Program-made: the position numbers and the translations under genes | In this document: in pieces, positions 33,529 to 41,512 of the stretch | Position numbering within the stretch: position 1 is the stretch's first letter | Layout: every line of letters starts with the position of its first letter | The notes under the pieces: generated by a model | What the model was told of the DNA's origin: nothing | Database searches by the model: none | What the model saw: only the letters and a program-made list of their open reading frames with translations | NCBI GenBank assembly: GCA_023150935.1 | Contig: JAKLJW010000014.1 | Location: 1 to 64,000 of the forward strand | Length of the DNA: 64,000 nt | Source: Candidatus Binatia bacterium | Lineage (GTDB): Bacteria > Desulfobacterota > Binatia > HRBIN30 | Direction: 5' to 3'

Positions 33529-35559
33529 ATGAACCTGCTGCGTTGGATCGTGCTGCTACCGCTGGCGGGTGCGGTGGTCAACGGGCTGTGCGGCGCCTCG
33601 ATCCAGCGCCGCTACGGCAGGCGCGCGATCTCGTGGCTGGCGTGCGCACCCGTGGGGGCCGCGTTCCTCCTTTCGATGTGGGTGTTTGCCGCAATGGCCG
33701 GACGCCCGGTCGGGGAGCGGTACTTCGTCGACCACCTCTGGACCTGGTTGGAAGTGGGCCCGTTACGCGCCGATCTCGCCTTCGCGGCCGATCCGTTGAC
33801 GGTCGTTATGCTGCTGATCGTAACCGGCGTCGGCGGTCTGATTCACATTTACTCGATCGGCTACATGCACGACGATCGGGCGTACTGGCGTTACTTCGCG
33901 TTCCTCAATCTCTTCATGTTTGCGATGTTGACGCTGGTCACGGCAGAGAACGTACTCCTGATGTTCATCGGCTGGGAAGGGGTCGGTCTCTGTTCGTACG
34001 CGCTCATCGGCTTCTGGTACGAGGACTGGGAGAAGGCGAGCGCCGGCAGCAAGGCGTTTATCGTCAATCGGATCGGGGATTTCGGCTTTCTGCTCGGAAC
34101 GTTGTTGTTGTTCTGGAGCATGGCCGAGGCGGGGCATCCCACCCTGAGCTTCCGCGAGTTGGCGGCCCACATCGGCGTGCTGGAGGGCCGCCTGTTCGCC
34201 GGCATCGGGGTGGCCACGGTTATCACGCTGCTGCTGTTCGTCGGTGCGACGGGCAAGTCGGCGCAGATCCCCCTTTACGTCTGGCTGCCCGACGCCATGG
34301 CCGGACCGACCCCCGTGAGCGCTCTCATCCACGCGGCCACGATGGTTACCGCCGGCGTCTACATGATCGGCCGTCTGTCCTTTCTTTTCGATCTCGCGCC
34401 GCTGACGCTCAGTGTGGTTGCCTGGACGGGCACCGTCACGGCGTTGTTCGCGGCGTCGATCGCGCTGGTGCAAACGGACATCAAGAAGGTGCTCGCGTAC
34501 TCGACCGTCAGTCAGCTCGGGTACATGTTCATGGGCATGGGCGCCGGCGCGTACACCGCCGGCATCTTTCATCTGATCACGCATGCCTTTTTCAAGGCGT
34601 GCCTCTTCCTCGGCGCCGGCAGTGTCATTCACGCCGTGGGCGGCGAGCAGGACATCGAGAAGATGGGCGGCCTCAGGCAACGGCTGCCGCGCACGTACTG
34701 GACGTTTCTGATCTCGGCGATTGCCATCGCCGGCGTCTTTCCGTTCTCGGGATTCTTCTCGAAGGACGAGATCCTCTGGAGCCACTTTGGGGGAGAGCGG
34801 GGCAGCGCGGCGATCTGGGCTCTCGGATTGATCGGTGCGGGGCTGACGGCGTTCTACATGTTCCGCCTCGTCTTCCTGACTTTCCATGGCGAGAGCCGCG
34901 CCGACGAGGGCACCCGCGCGCACCTGCACGAGTCGCCACCGATCATGACGGTGCCGCTGGCGATTCTGGCGGCGCTCGCCGTCGTTGGCGGTTGGGTGGG
35001 TGTGCCGGGCGCACTCGGCGGGGCGCACTTGCTCGGGGCGTGGTTGGCTCCCGTGTTCGCCGCTCCGCACGGCGCGGTGGAGCACACGGTGGAGCACCAC
35101 ACACTCGAGTTGTTGCTGATGGCGGCGTCCGTGGGCGTCGCCGTGGCCGGCATCCTCTTCGCGCGGGCACTGTACCTGGGGGGCTCGGACGTGCCGCGGC
35201 GCCTCGCTGCGATCGCCGGCGGCGTCCCGTACCGGGTTCTCCGGAACAAGTACTGGGTCGACGAACTCTACGGTGCCGTCTTCGTCAGCGGGACGCTCTT
35301 GTTGGCGCGCCTGTGTGCGGCAATCGACCGCCACGTCATCGACGGGATCGTCGACGGTTCGGCGCGGGTAACGCGGCTGGTGTCGTGGATCAACGGTTTG
35401 TTCGACAACTACGTCGTCGACGGGCTCGTCAACCGTCTGGCCGACGTGACCCTGGCCGCCGGCACTCGATTCCGTCAACTTCAGACCGGGAGCATCAACG
35501 CATATCTGTACGTTATCGTGATCGGCGTCGTCGTCGTGATGGTCGTACGCCTGCTATGA
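33529..35559 (+). CDS. nuoL: NADH-quinone oxidoreductase subunit L (antiporter-like)
   Basis: A 676-residue antiporter-like subunit. The Lys/Glu proton path is recognisable in MFIGWEGVGLCSYALIGFWY, VGATGKSAQIPLYVWLPDAM, PVSALIHAATMVTAGVYMI and DIKKVLAYSTVSQLGYMFMG. The long C-terminal part (residues ~560-676) forms the lateral helix HL and the anchoring helix. It is the most distal pump module. A Cys at residue 24 (GLCGAS) is not conserved functionally. The length is typical. Confidence 0.96.
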   Translation: MNLLRWIVLLPLAGAVVNGLCGASIQRRYGRRAISWLACAPVGAAFLLSMWVFAAMAGRPVGERYFVDHLWTWLEVGPLRADLAFAADPLTVVMLLIVTGVGGLIHIYSIGYMHDDRAYWRYFAFLNLFMFAMLTLVTAENVLLMFIGWEGVGLCSYALIGFWYEDWEKASAGSKAFIVNRIGDFGFLLGTLLLFWSMAEAGHPTLSFRELAAHIGVLEGRLFAGIGVATVITLLLFVGATGKSAQIPLYVWLPDAMAGPTPVSALIHAATMVTAGVYMIGRLSFLFDLAPLTLSVVAWTGTVTALFAASIALVQTDIKKVLAYSTVSQLGYMFMGMGAGAYTAGIFHLITHAFFKACLFLGAGSVIHAVGGEQDIEKMGGLRQRLPRTYWTFLISAIAIAGVFPFSGFFSKDEILWSHFGGERGSAAIWALGLIGAGLTAFYMFRLVFLTFHGESRADEGTRAHLHESPPIMTVPLAILAALAVVGGWVGVPGALGGAHLLGAWLAPVFAAPHGAVEHTVEHHTLELLLMAASVGVAVAGILFARALYLGGSDVPRRLAAIAGGVPYRVLRNKYWVDELYGAVFVSGTLLLARLCAAIDRHVIDGIVDGSARVTRLVSWINGLFDNYVVDGLVNRLADVTLAAGTRFRQLQTGSINAYLYVIVIGVVVVMVVRLL

Positions 35560-35575
35560 GCCGAGGGATCGAACC

Positions 35576-37051
35576 ATGGACCATCTCCTGAGTTGGATGA
35601 TCTTCACGCCGGTAGCCGGAATGGCTGCGATTCTGTGCCTGCCGTCGCGGGCCCACGCGCCGATCAAGTGGACGGCGGCGGCGGCGACCGTCCCGCCGCT
35701 GCTGCTCGGCGTGTGGTTGTTCGTCAACTTCGATCGCGCCGATCCGGGCTTTCAGTTCGTCGAACACTACAAGTGGATACCCAGCTACAACATCGAATAC
35801 TTCCTCGGCGTCGACGGGTTGAGCATTGCGATGGTGCTGCTGACGGCACTGCTCTCGTTCCTTTGCATTTTCGCTTCCTGGGGAATCGAAAAGGGCGTGA
35901 AGGGTTACTTCGCGCTGTTCCTCTTGCTCGACGCGGCGATGATGGGCGTGTTCGTCGCCCTCGACTTCTTCCTCTTCTACATCTTCTGGGAAGTGATGCT
36001 GTTGCCGATGTACTTCCTCATCGGCATCTGGGGCGGTCCGCGGCGGGAATACGCCGCGATCAAGTTCTTCCTTTACACTTTGCTCGGCAGCGTGCTGATG
36101 CTGATCGTTATGCTGGCGCTGTATTTCAGTCAGACGCCGCACACCTTCGACATGACCAAGCTGATGGCGGCGCACGGCACCTATGCGTACGGCCTCCAGG
36201 TGGCGCTCTGGGTCGCGCTTTTCATCGGCTTCGCGATCAAGATTCCCGCCTTTCCCTTCCACACGTGGCTGCCCGACGCTCACGTCGAGGCGCCGACGGC
36301 GATCTCGGTGATTCTGGCGGGAATCCTGCTGAAGATGGGAGCCTACGGCATCCTGCGCATCAATTACGGGATCCTGCCGGAGGCGACCGCCGACCTGGCG
36401 TTCTACTTTCTCGGTGCGCTCGGGGCCTTCAACATCGTATATGGGGCGTTGTGCGCGATGGCGCAGACGGACCTGAAGAAGCTGGTTGCGTATTCGAGCA
36501 TCAGCCACATGGGTTACGTCATGCTGGGGATGGCGTCTTTTACGGCGATCGGCATCGACGGCGCGGTCTTGCAGATGTTCAACCACGGGACGGTGACGGC
36601 AATGCTGTTCCTTCTCGTCGGGGTAATCTACGACCGCGCGCACCACCGCGAGATCGACGGGTTCGGCGGTCTCGCGGCGGTAATGCCGGTGTACACCGGC
36701 GTGACGGCGCTGGCGTTCTTCGCCGCCCTTGGCCTGCCCGGTCTGTCGGCGTTCGTCTCGGAGGTGCTGGTGCTCCTCGGTGCCTGGCAGAAGTATCCCG
36801 TGTTGACGGCGATCGGCGCCAGCGCCGTGGTCCTGACGGCGGGTTACCTGTTGTGGACCATGCAGCGGATGTTTCTCGGGGCCCGCAACGAGAAGTATGC
36901 CGGGCTGCCCGAGATCAACGGGCGGGAGCTGTTCACGCTGGCGCCGCTTGCGGCGATCGTCGTCGTTCTCGGCGTCTATCCGCAGGCGATGCTCGATCTG
37001 ATGCGGGCTTCTTTGCACAGCATCAATCAGATGGTGCAGCCTTACCTCTAG
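35576..37051 (+). CDS. nuoM: NADH-quinone oxidoreductase subunit M (antiporter-like)
   Basis: A 491-residue antiporter-like subunit with the TM5 Glu (FYIFWEVMLLPMYFLIGIWG), the Lys-bearing TM7 (GFAIKIPAFPFHTWLPDAHV), the PTAISVILAGILLKMGAYG helix and DLKKLVAYSSISHMGYVMLG. It is a central pump module between NuoN and NuoL. It starts 16 bp after nuoL with ATG at 35576. A long open frame on the opposite strand is a GC-bias shadow. Confidence 0.96.
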   Translation: MDHLLSWMIFTPVAGMAAILCLPSRAHAPIKWTAAAATVPPLLLGVWLFVNFDRADPGFQFVEHYKWIPSYNIEYFLGVDGLSIAMVLLTALLSFLCIFASWGIEKGVKGYFALFLLLDAAMMGVFVALDFFLFYIFWEVMLLPMYFLIGIWGGPRREYAAIKFFLYTLLGSVLMLIVMLALYFSQTPHTFDMTKLMAAHGTYAYGLQVALWVALFIGFAIKIPAFPFHTWLPDAHVEAPTAISVILAGILLKMGAYGILRINYGILPEATADLAFYFLGALGAFNIVYGALCAMAQTDLKKLVAYSSISHMGYVMLGMASFTAIGIDGAVLQMFNHGTVTAMLFLLVGVIYDRAHHREIDGFGGLAAVMPVYTGVTALAFFAALGLPGLSAFVSEVLVLLGAWQKYPVLTAIGASAVVLTAGYLLWTMQRMFLGARNEKYAGLPEINGRELFTLAPLAAIVVVLGVYPQAMLDLMRASLHSINQMVQPYL

Positions 37052-37073
37052 CGTCCTCTTGCAAGGCGCCGGG

Positions 37074-38552
37074 ATGAACCTGAGCAACGTCGACAGTCTG
37101 CCGCACGTCCTGCCCGAGCTGACGCTCGTGGCCACGGCAATCGTCGTCCTCGTGGCCGACCTTGCAGTGACGCGAAAGCACTGGTTGGGGGACCTGGCGC
37201 TCGTGGGGGTGGCCGTCTCCGCGCTTCTGGTTGCGGCCAACGCCGGTGGTCCGTCGGGTTGGTTGTTCAGCCAGATGATCGTGCACGACCCGTTTGCGGT
37301 CTTCTTCAAGTTGTTGTTTGCGCTCGCGGCCATCGCGGCTCTGTGGATGTCGCTCGGGTCGCGGGAGGTGGAGGGCGTGAGTCAGGGCGAGTACTACGCG
37401 TTGCTGGTCGCGGCCACGCTCGGCATGTACCTGATGGCGGCGGCCGCCAATCTCCTGATGGCGTATCTCGCCCTGGAGCTGGTCAGTCTGACGTCTTACG
37501 TGCTCACCGGGTTCCGGCGCCACGACCGGCGCGGCGGCGAAGCCGCGTTGAAGTATTTGATCTACGGCGGTGTCGCCTCGGGGATGATGATTTACGGGAT
37601 GAGCTGGATCTACGGGCTCACGGGAACGATGGACTTCATTCGCATAAGCGTCTCGGTCCTCAACGGCCAGCACGACCGGTTGACGCTGTTCGTGGCGTTG
37701 CTGCTGACGCTGACCGGTCTCGGTTACAAGGTCGCGGCGGTGCCGTTCCACATGTGGGTGCCGGACGTTTACACCGGCGCACCGATTCCGATTGCCGCGT
37801 TTCTGTCGGTGGCCTCCAAGGCGGCGGGCTTTGCGTTACTGCTCCGGTTCTTCTACCCGGGATTGTCGAGTCTCGCCGCCGACGGGACGTGGGCCTACGT
37901 CAGCGGCGTCGACTGGCCGCGGCTCGGGCTGGTGCTGTCGATGGTGACGATGACCCTCGGGAATCTCGCGGCGCTGTCGCAGCGTAACCTCAAGCGGTTG
38001 CTGGCGTACTCGAGCATCGCGCACGCCGGCTACATGCTGATGGGCTTCGTGGTGTTGAGCAACGACGGCATCCGCGCGGTCCTGTTCTACATGGCGGCGT
38101 ACTACATCATGAACCTGGGAGCGTTTCTCGTCGTTATGATCGTGGCCAACGCGACGGGGAGCGAGGACATCGAGGGCTACCGTGGCCTCGCCTGGCGTGG
38201 CGGGGCGGTGCCGGCGGTGGCCATGACTTTGTTCCTGTTCTCGCTTACCGGACTCCCGCCGCTGGTTGGATTCATCGGGAAGTTCTATCTGTTCGCCGCC
38301 GTCGTGCAGCAGCAGCTCTACCTGCTCGCCGTCGTCGGGGTGCTGAACAGCGTCGTGTCGCTGTACTACTACGCCCGCGTCGTGCGCACGATGTTTCTCG
38401 ACTTTCCCGTCGGCGACGAAGCGCGGGTGCGCGTCGGCATTCACAACGGGCTCCTGCTCTGGGGTCTGTCGGTAGCCGCAATCGTCCTGGGCATCTACTG
38501 GGCACCGCTGATCGCGCTCGCCGACCGTTCGGCGAAGTTCTTCATGGGATAG
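37074..38552 (+). CDS. nuoN: NADH-quinone oxidoreductase subunit N (antiporter-like)
   Basis: A 492-residue antiporter-like subunit; the last gene of the nuo operon. Hallmarks are LLMAYLALELVSLTSYVLTG, GLGYKVAAVPFHMWVPDVYT and NLKRLLAYSSIAHAGYMLMG. The ATG at 37074 is preferred over an upstream TTG at 37059. The stop is followed immediately by a hairpin shared with the convergent ddl gene. Confidence 0.96.
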   Translation: MNLSNVDSLPHVLPELTLVATAIVVLVADLAVTRKHWLGDLALVGVAVSALLVAANAGGPSGWLFSQMIVHDPFAVFFKLLFALAAIAALWMSLGSREVEGVSQGEYYALLVAATLGMYLMAAAANLLMAYLALELVSLTSYVLTGFRRHDRRGGEAALKYLIYGGVASGMMIYGMSWIYGLTGTMDFIRISVSVLNGQHDRLTLFVALLLTLTGLGYKVAAVPFHMWVPDVYTGAPIPIAAFLSVASKAAGFALLLRFFYPGLSSLAADGTWAYVSGVDWPRLGLVLSMVTMTLGNLAALSQRNLKRLLAYSSIAHAGYMLMGFVVLSNDGIRAVLFYMAAYYIMNLGAFLVVMIVANATGSEDIEGYRGLAWRGGAVPAVAMTLFLFSLTGLPPLVGFIGKFYLFAAVVQQQLYLLAVVGVLNSVVSLYYYARVVRTMFLDFPVGDEARVRVGIHNGLLLWGLSVAAIVLGIYWAPLIALADRSAKFFMG

Positions 38553-38576
38553 GTGGGCACGTTGCGACGTGTCCAC
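38553..38576. terminator. bidirectional hairpin between nuoN and ddl
   Basis: GTGGGCACGT-TGCG-ACGTGTCCAC forms a 10-bp stem with one G-T pair and a 4-nt loop. It fills the 23-bp gap between the convergent stop codons of nuoN and ddl, touching the ddl stop. It probably serves both transcripts, although no T-run follows. Confidence 0.6.
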
Positions 38577-39700
38577 TACTCCGGCCGGTAGCGTGTCCGC
38601 AGGCGGGCCCGTTGGGCGTGCCGTTCGAGCGCGAGGTCAAGCAAGCGGGTGATCAGGTCGCGATACGGCAATCCGGTCGCCTCCCAGAGCTTGGGGTACA
38701 TGCTGATCGAGGTGAACCCGGGGACGGTGTTGATCTCGTTGACGAAGAAGCGTTCCGTGCCGCGCTCGAGAAAGAGATCGACGCGCGCCATACCGCTGCA
38801 CTCGAGAACCCGGAAAACCTGCACCGCCATTGCGCGGGCGGCGTCGGTCTGCGCCGGGTCGAGCGGGGCCGGTATCAGCAGAGCGGCGCCGTTCTCGTCG
38901 ATGTACTTGGCCTCGTACGAGTAGAACTCCGCGTGCGGCCGGATTTCGCCCGGGATCGAGGCGGCCGGGTCGTCGTTGCCGAGCACCGCCACCTCTATTT
39001 CTCGCGCGTCGACGCTCTTCTCGATAACGACCTTGTTGTCGAAGGCGAACGCTTCGGCCACCGCCGCGTTAAGCTCGGCGGGTGCCTTCACTTTCGTGAT
39101 GCCGACCGACGAGCCGAGGTTCGCCGGCTTGACGAATACGGGCCAGTCAAGCTCGGCGACCAGCGCGCGCGCGGCGTCACGGTTCGCGTCCCACGCCGCG
39201 CGCGTTACGGTCCGGAACGGCACAACGGGTAGACCGGCGGCTTGCAGCAGGCGCTTCTGCACGTCCTTGTCCATACCCACCGCCGATCCGAGCACGCCGG
39301 CACCGACATAGGGCAGGTCCGCGAGCTCGAGGAGCCCCTGCACCGTGCCGTCCTCGCCGTAGGTCCCGTGCAGGACGGGGAAGACGACATCGAGTCGATC
39401 GAGGGCGACGTGCGGACGTTGCGGATCGAGTAAGCGACCGGTGGTCGGGGCGGGCGGCAACACCACCTCCGGACCTCCCGAATCGAGCGCCGGCAGAGCC
39501 TGGGCGGTGAGGGCCCGGAACCGCTCGCCGTCGAGCACGTGCCAGCCGCCGTCGCGATCGATGCCGATCAGCGTGACCACGAAGCGTGCCGGATCGATCG
39601 CCTCGACCACCGAGCGCGCCGAGCGCAGAGAGATCTCGTGCTCCCCCGAACGCCCTCCGAATATCACACCCACCCGGATCCGCGCGTCCGTATCTGCCAT
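38576..39700 (-). CDS. ddl: D-alanine--D-alanine ligase
   Basis: A 374-residue ATP-grasp ligase making the D-Ala-D-Ala dipeptide of peptidoglycan. The N-terminal motif GVIFGGRSGEHEISLRSA binds the first D-Ala. The central region contains KPANLGSSVGITKVK (omega-loop side). The C-terminus has VFRVLECSGMARVDLFLERG and NEINTVPGFTSISMYPKLWE with the magnesium ligands. The ATG at 39700 (MADTDARIRV) is preferred over the more upstream opening because homology starts just after it. There are no cell-wall neighbours; the gene is convergent with nuoN. Confidence 0.95.
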   Translation of the reverse strand: MADTDARIRVGVIFGGRSGEHEISLRSARSVVEAIDPARFVVTLIGIDRDGGWHVLDGERFRALTAQALPALDSGGPEVVLPPAPTTGRLLDPQRPHVALDRLDVVFPVLHGTYGEDGTVQGLLELADLPYVGAGVLGSAVGMDKDVQKRLLQAAGLPVVPFRTVTRAAWDANRDAARALVAELDWPVFVKPANLGSSVGITKVKAPAELNAAVAEAFAFDNKVVIEKSVDAREIEVAVLGNDDPAASIPGEIRPHAEFYSYEAKYIDENGAALLIPAPLDPAQTDAARAMAVQVFRVLECSGMARVDLFLERGTERFFVNEINTVPGFTSISMYPKLWEATGLPYRDLITRLLDLALERHAQRARLRTRYRPE

Positions 39701-40036
39701 CGGCGGTTCCCTAGCACAGTCCCCCGGAACGCTCACTCCACGAACGTGAAAAGATCGTACTTGCGTGTTGAACGGAGCATCGGATAGGGTTTGGCTAACT
39801 TATCGGCGCAGAACCAATCATGCGAGACCACTGGCTTCATAGCGACGGCAACTTGGCGATGACGTGGCGTTGGCGATCGGCGTCCGCGGCCTGCGTAGCT
39901 GTACGTGGCATCGGTGCGGCAATTGCCGCCACCGTTGCCGTAGCGGCGACGGCAATTGCCAAGACGAACCCGCGAGGGATGCCCGGTGGCCAGTTGACGA
40001 GGCGAATGGCGTAGGAAACAGCACCAAACGTCGCAC
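39701..40036 (+). ncRNA. gene-poor interval with a candidate structured RNA ending at a strong terminator
   Basis: Between ddl and the HTH gene there is no clear protein gene. The plus strand holds a large hairpin (39918-39960): two copies of GGCAATTGCC flank an inner GTTGCCG / CGGCGAC stem. About 75 bp further on is an intrinsic terminator (40037-40083). A 64-codon frame (39820-40014) with a hydrophobic stretch (GIGAAIAATVAVAATAIA) ends 22 bp before the terminator, but it has no ribosome binding site. A small RNA or a short membrane peptide are both possible; I favour RNA weakly. Confidence 0.35.
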
Positions 40037-40083
40037 AAACGAAAGGGCCACCGGGCGAAAGCTCGGTGGCCCTTTCGTTTTTT
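40037..40083 (+). terminator. strong intrinsic terminator
   Basis: A 17-bp stem AAACGAAAGGGCCACCG (40037-40053), a 10-nt loop with GCGAAAGC, the complementary arm (40064-40080) and a run of six T (40078-40083). It is the clearest rho-independent terminator in the window and lies on the plus strand, downstream of no recognised gene. Confidence 0.9.
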
Positions 40084-40175
40084 GTCGTCCGCATGACGCG
40101 GAGGCGGAATCTCGGGGCAACGGGGGCCCCGGACGACGCAATGGAGATCGAAACACCCGGAGAGGAGGAAGGCAC

Positions 40176-40445
40176 ATGGAACGGATCGATGCTCATCAAG
40201 TGGCGTTGAGACTGCGCGAGGTCGTTGCGGACGAACCGAAGGCGTTCGCTTACGACATCGGCGTGAGCCTGTCGGCACTCTACAACTATCTGAACGGACG
40301 TGTGCCTTCGACGGAGGTCCTGTTCCGCATCGCGCGGCACACCGGTCGTCCGATGGAATGGTTTCTCGATACCGCCGGCTCGGTGTCGGTCTCGGCGCTG
40401 CAACAGTTGGCGCAACAACCGCGCGCTTTCGAGCGGATGGTTTGA
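40176..40445 (+). CDS. small helix-turn-helix DNA-binding protein (XRE-like)
   Basis: An 89-residue protein with a good GAGGAGG site 8 bp before the ATG at 40176. The HTH is AYDIGVSLSALYNYLNGRVP followed by STEVLFRIARHTGRPMEWFL, the XRE/Cro-like pattern. Such stand-alone small regulators are common; the target is unknown. It is flanked upstream by the strong terminator at 40037 and downstream by a hairpin at 40476, so it is probably a monocistronic unit. Confidence 0.75.
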   Translation: MERIDAHQVALRLREVVADEPKAFAYDIGVSLSALYNYLNGRVPSTEVLFRIARHTGRPMEWFLDTAGSVSVSALQQLAQQPRAFERMV

Positions 40446-40475
40446 GATTCAAGACGATGCCGGACAGCTGACCCC

Positions 40476-40520
40476 GAACACGGACCGGGGAGTTCGTCTG
40501 CTTCTCCTCGGTCCGCGTTC
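40476..40520 (+). terminator. hairpin terminator candidate after the HTH gene
   Basis: GAACACGGACCGGGGAG (40476-40492) pairs with CTCCTCGGTCCGCGTTC (40504-40520) apart from two mismatched positions, with an 11-nt loop. No T-run follows. It lies 31 bp after the HTH gene stop and 48 bp before the convergent membrane protein gene's stop, so it may serve both. Confidence 0.6.
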
Positions 40521-40567
40521 CGGGGGACCGCCGTCTGGTCACCCCGGCGGCGGAGCCCAGGTATCGC

Positions 40568-41272
40568 TCAGCCGCCGGCGCGATACTTGAACCGGCGGCT
40601 GCGGTAGGTCGAGTCGCAAAGCTCGATGAACAACAAGCCGCGCATCACCATGACGAAGTAAACGAGCAGTCCGAGGACGGCGGCCTTGGCGTACGCCAGC
40701 GGGCCGGCCGCGGGAAAAACCGCTGCAACGATCAGCAACAGGGCGGCGGCGGCGAAGTTCGCCGGAAACCATTCCACCCAGTTGGTCGCAATGAACGCGT
40801 AGCTTTCCTTGAGCAGGCCGAGCGACGAGTGGTGGCCGAGATAGATCAGCTCCGGGACCGCGTTGAGCAAGACAAAAAGCATCAACTGGACGCACACGAG
40901 GATCAGCAGTCCCTGCGGCATTTGCAGGATCGCCGGCGCGGCCAGTCGGAAGAACAGCCACAGAATGAAGGCGACGCCGACGACGTCCCATAGGTATGCC
41001 CCGAAGCTCCTGCGGAAATCGTCGAAATTGGCACGCGAGGTACGGACAATCATCTCGACGAGATAGAGAAACGAGCTGGCGCAGGCGGCCCACACGAGCA
41101 TGCTGAAGATGCCCGCCAACGGCCCCATGAACGCCGCGAGGTCGGTGGCCACCAAAGATACGATTGCGTAAACGAAGACGCTGCCGAGCACGGCCCAGTT
41201 ACGGCCCGCCAGCTCCGCGGCGCGAGTGAATACCCGCCGGTACAGATCGAGCGTTACCAGAACGAATTCCAT
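40568..41272 (-). CDS. integral membrane protein of unknown function
   Basis: A 234-residue protein with about five to six membrane segments (AVLGSVFVYAIVSLVAT, AGIFSMLVWAACASSFLYLV, LWDVVGVAFILWLFFRL, LLILVCVQLMLFVLLNAVPE, FAAAALLLIVAAVFPAAGP) and a basic C-terminal tail (YRSRRFKYRAGG). The arrangement resembles bacterial YciC-like or DUF975-like membrane proteins, but I cannot assign a family. It ends convergently with the HTH gene. Confidence 0.65.
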   Translation of the reverse strand: MEFVLVTLDLYRRVFTRAAELAGRNWAVLGSVFVYAIVSLVATDLAAFMGPLAGIFSMLVWAACASSFLYLVEMIVRTSRANFDDFRRSFGAYLWDVVGVAFILWLFFRLAAPAILQMPQGLLILVCVQLMLFVLLNAVPELIYLGHHSSLGLLKESYAFIATNWVEWFPANFAAAALLLIVAAVFPAAGPLAYAKAAVLGLLVYFVMVMRGLLFIELCDSTYRSRRFKYRAGG

Positions 41273-41512
41273 GGCTCTCCGTCGGCCGCCGGTCGCGGAC
41301 TGTACAGAGCGGCCGCGCGGTGGTCAAACCAGCGCGACCGACGGTGCCGGCCCGGCGCCGCGGACCACTTCTCAACCGGGCAACAATGGGATACTCGAAC
41401 ACAGGCGCCGGGCGAGGAATCCGTCGGACAACCGACGCCGGGGCCACCCGGTTAGCCGTGCGTCGAGGAAGCGCGCTCGTTAACCAACGGGCCCTTGCTC
41501 CAGGGAATCGAC

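Noticed and set aside
35513..37333. Long open frames on the strand opposite to nuoM and in another frame of nuoL (over 600 codons)
   Set aside because: They are caused by high GC and the codon bias of the true genes. Their products are Arg/His/Gln-rich without domains, while the sense frames match well-known complex I subunits throughout.
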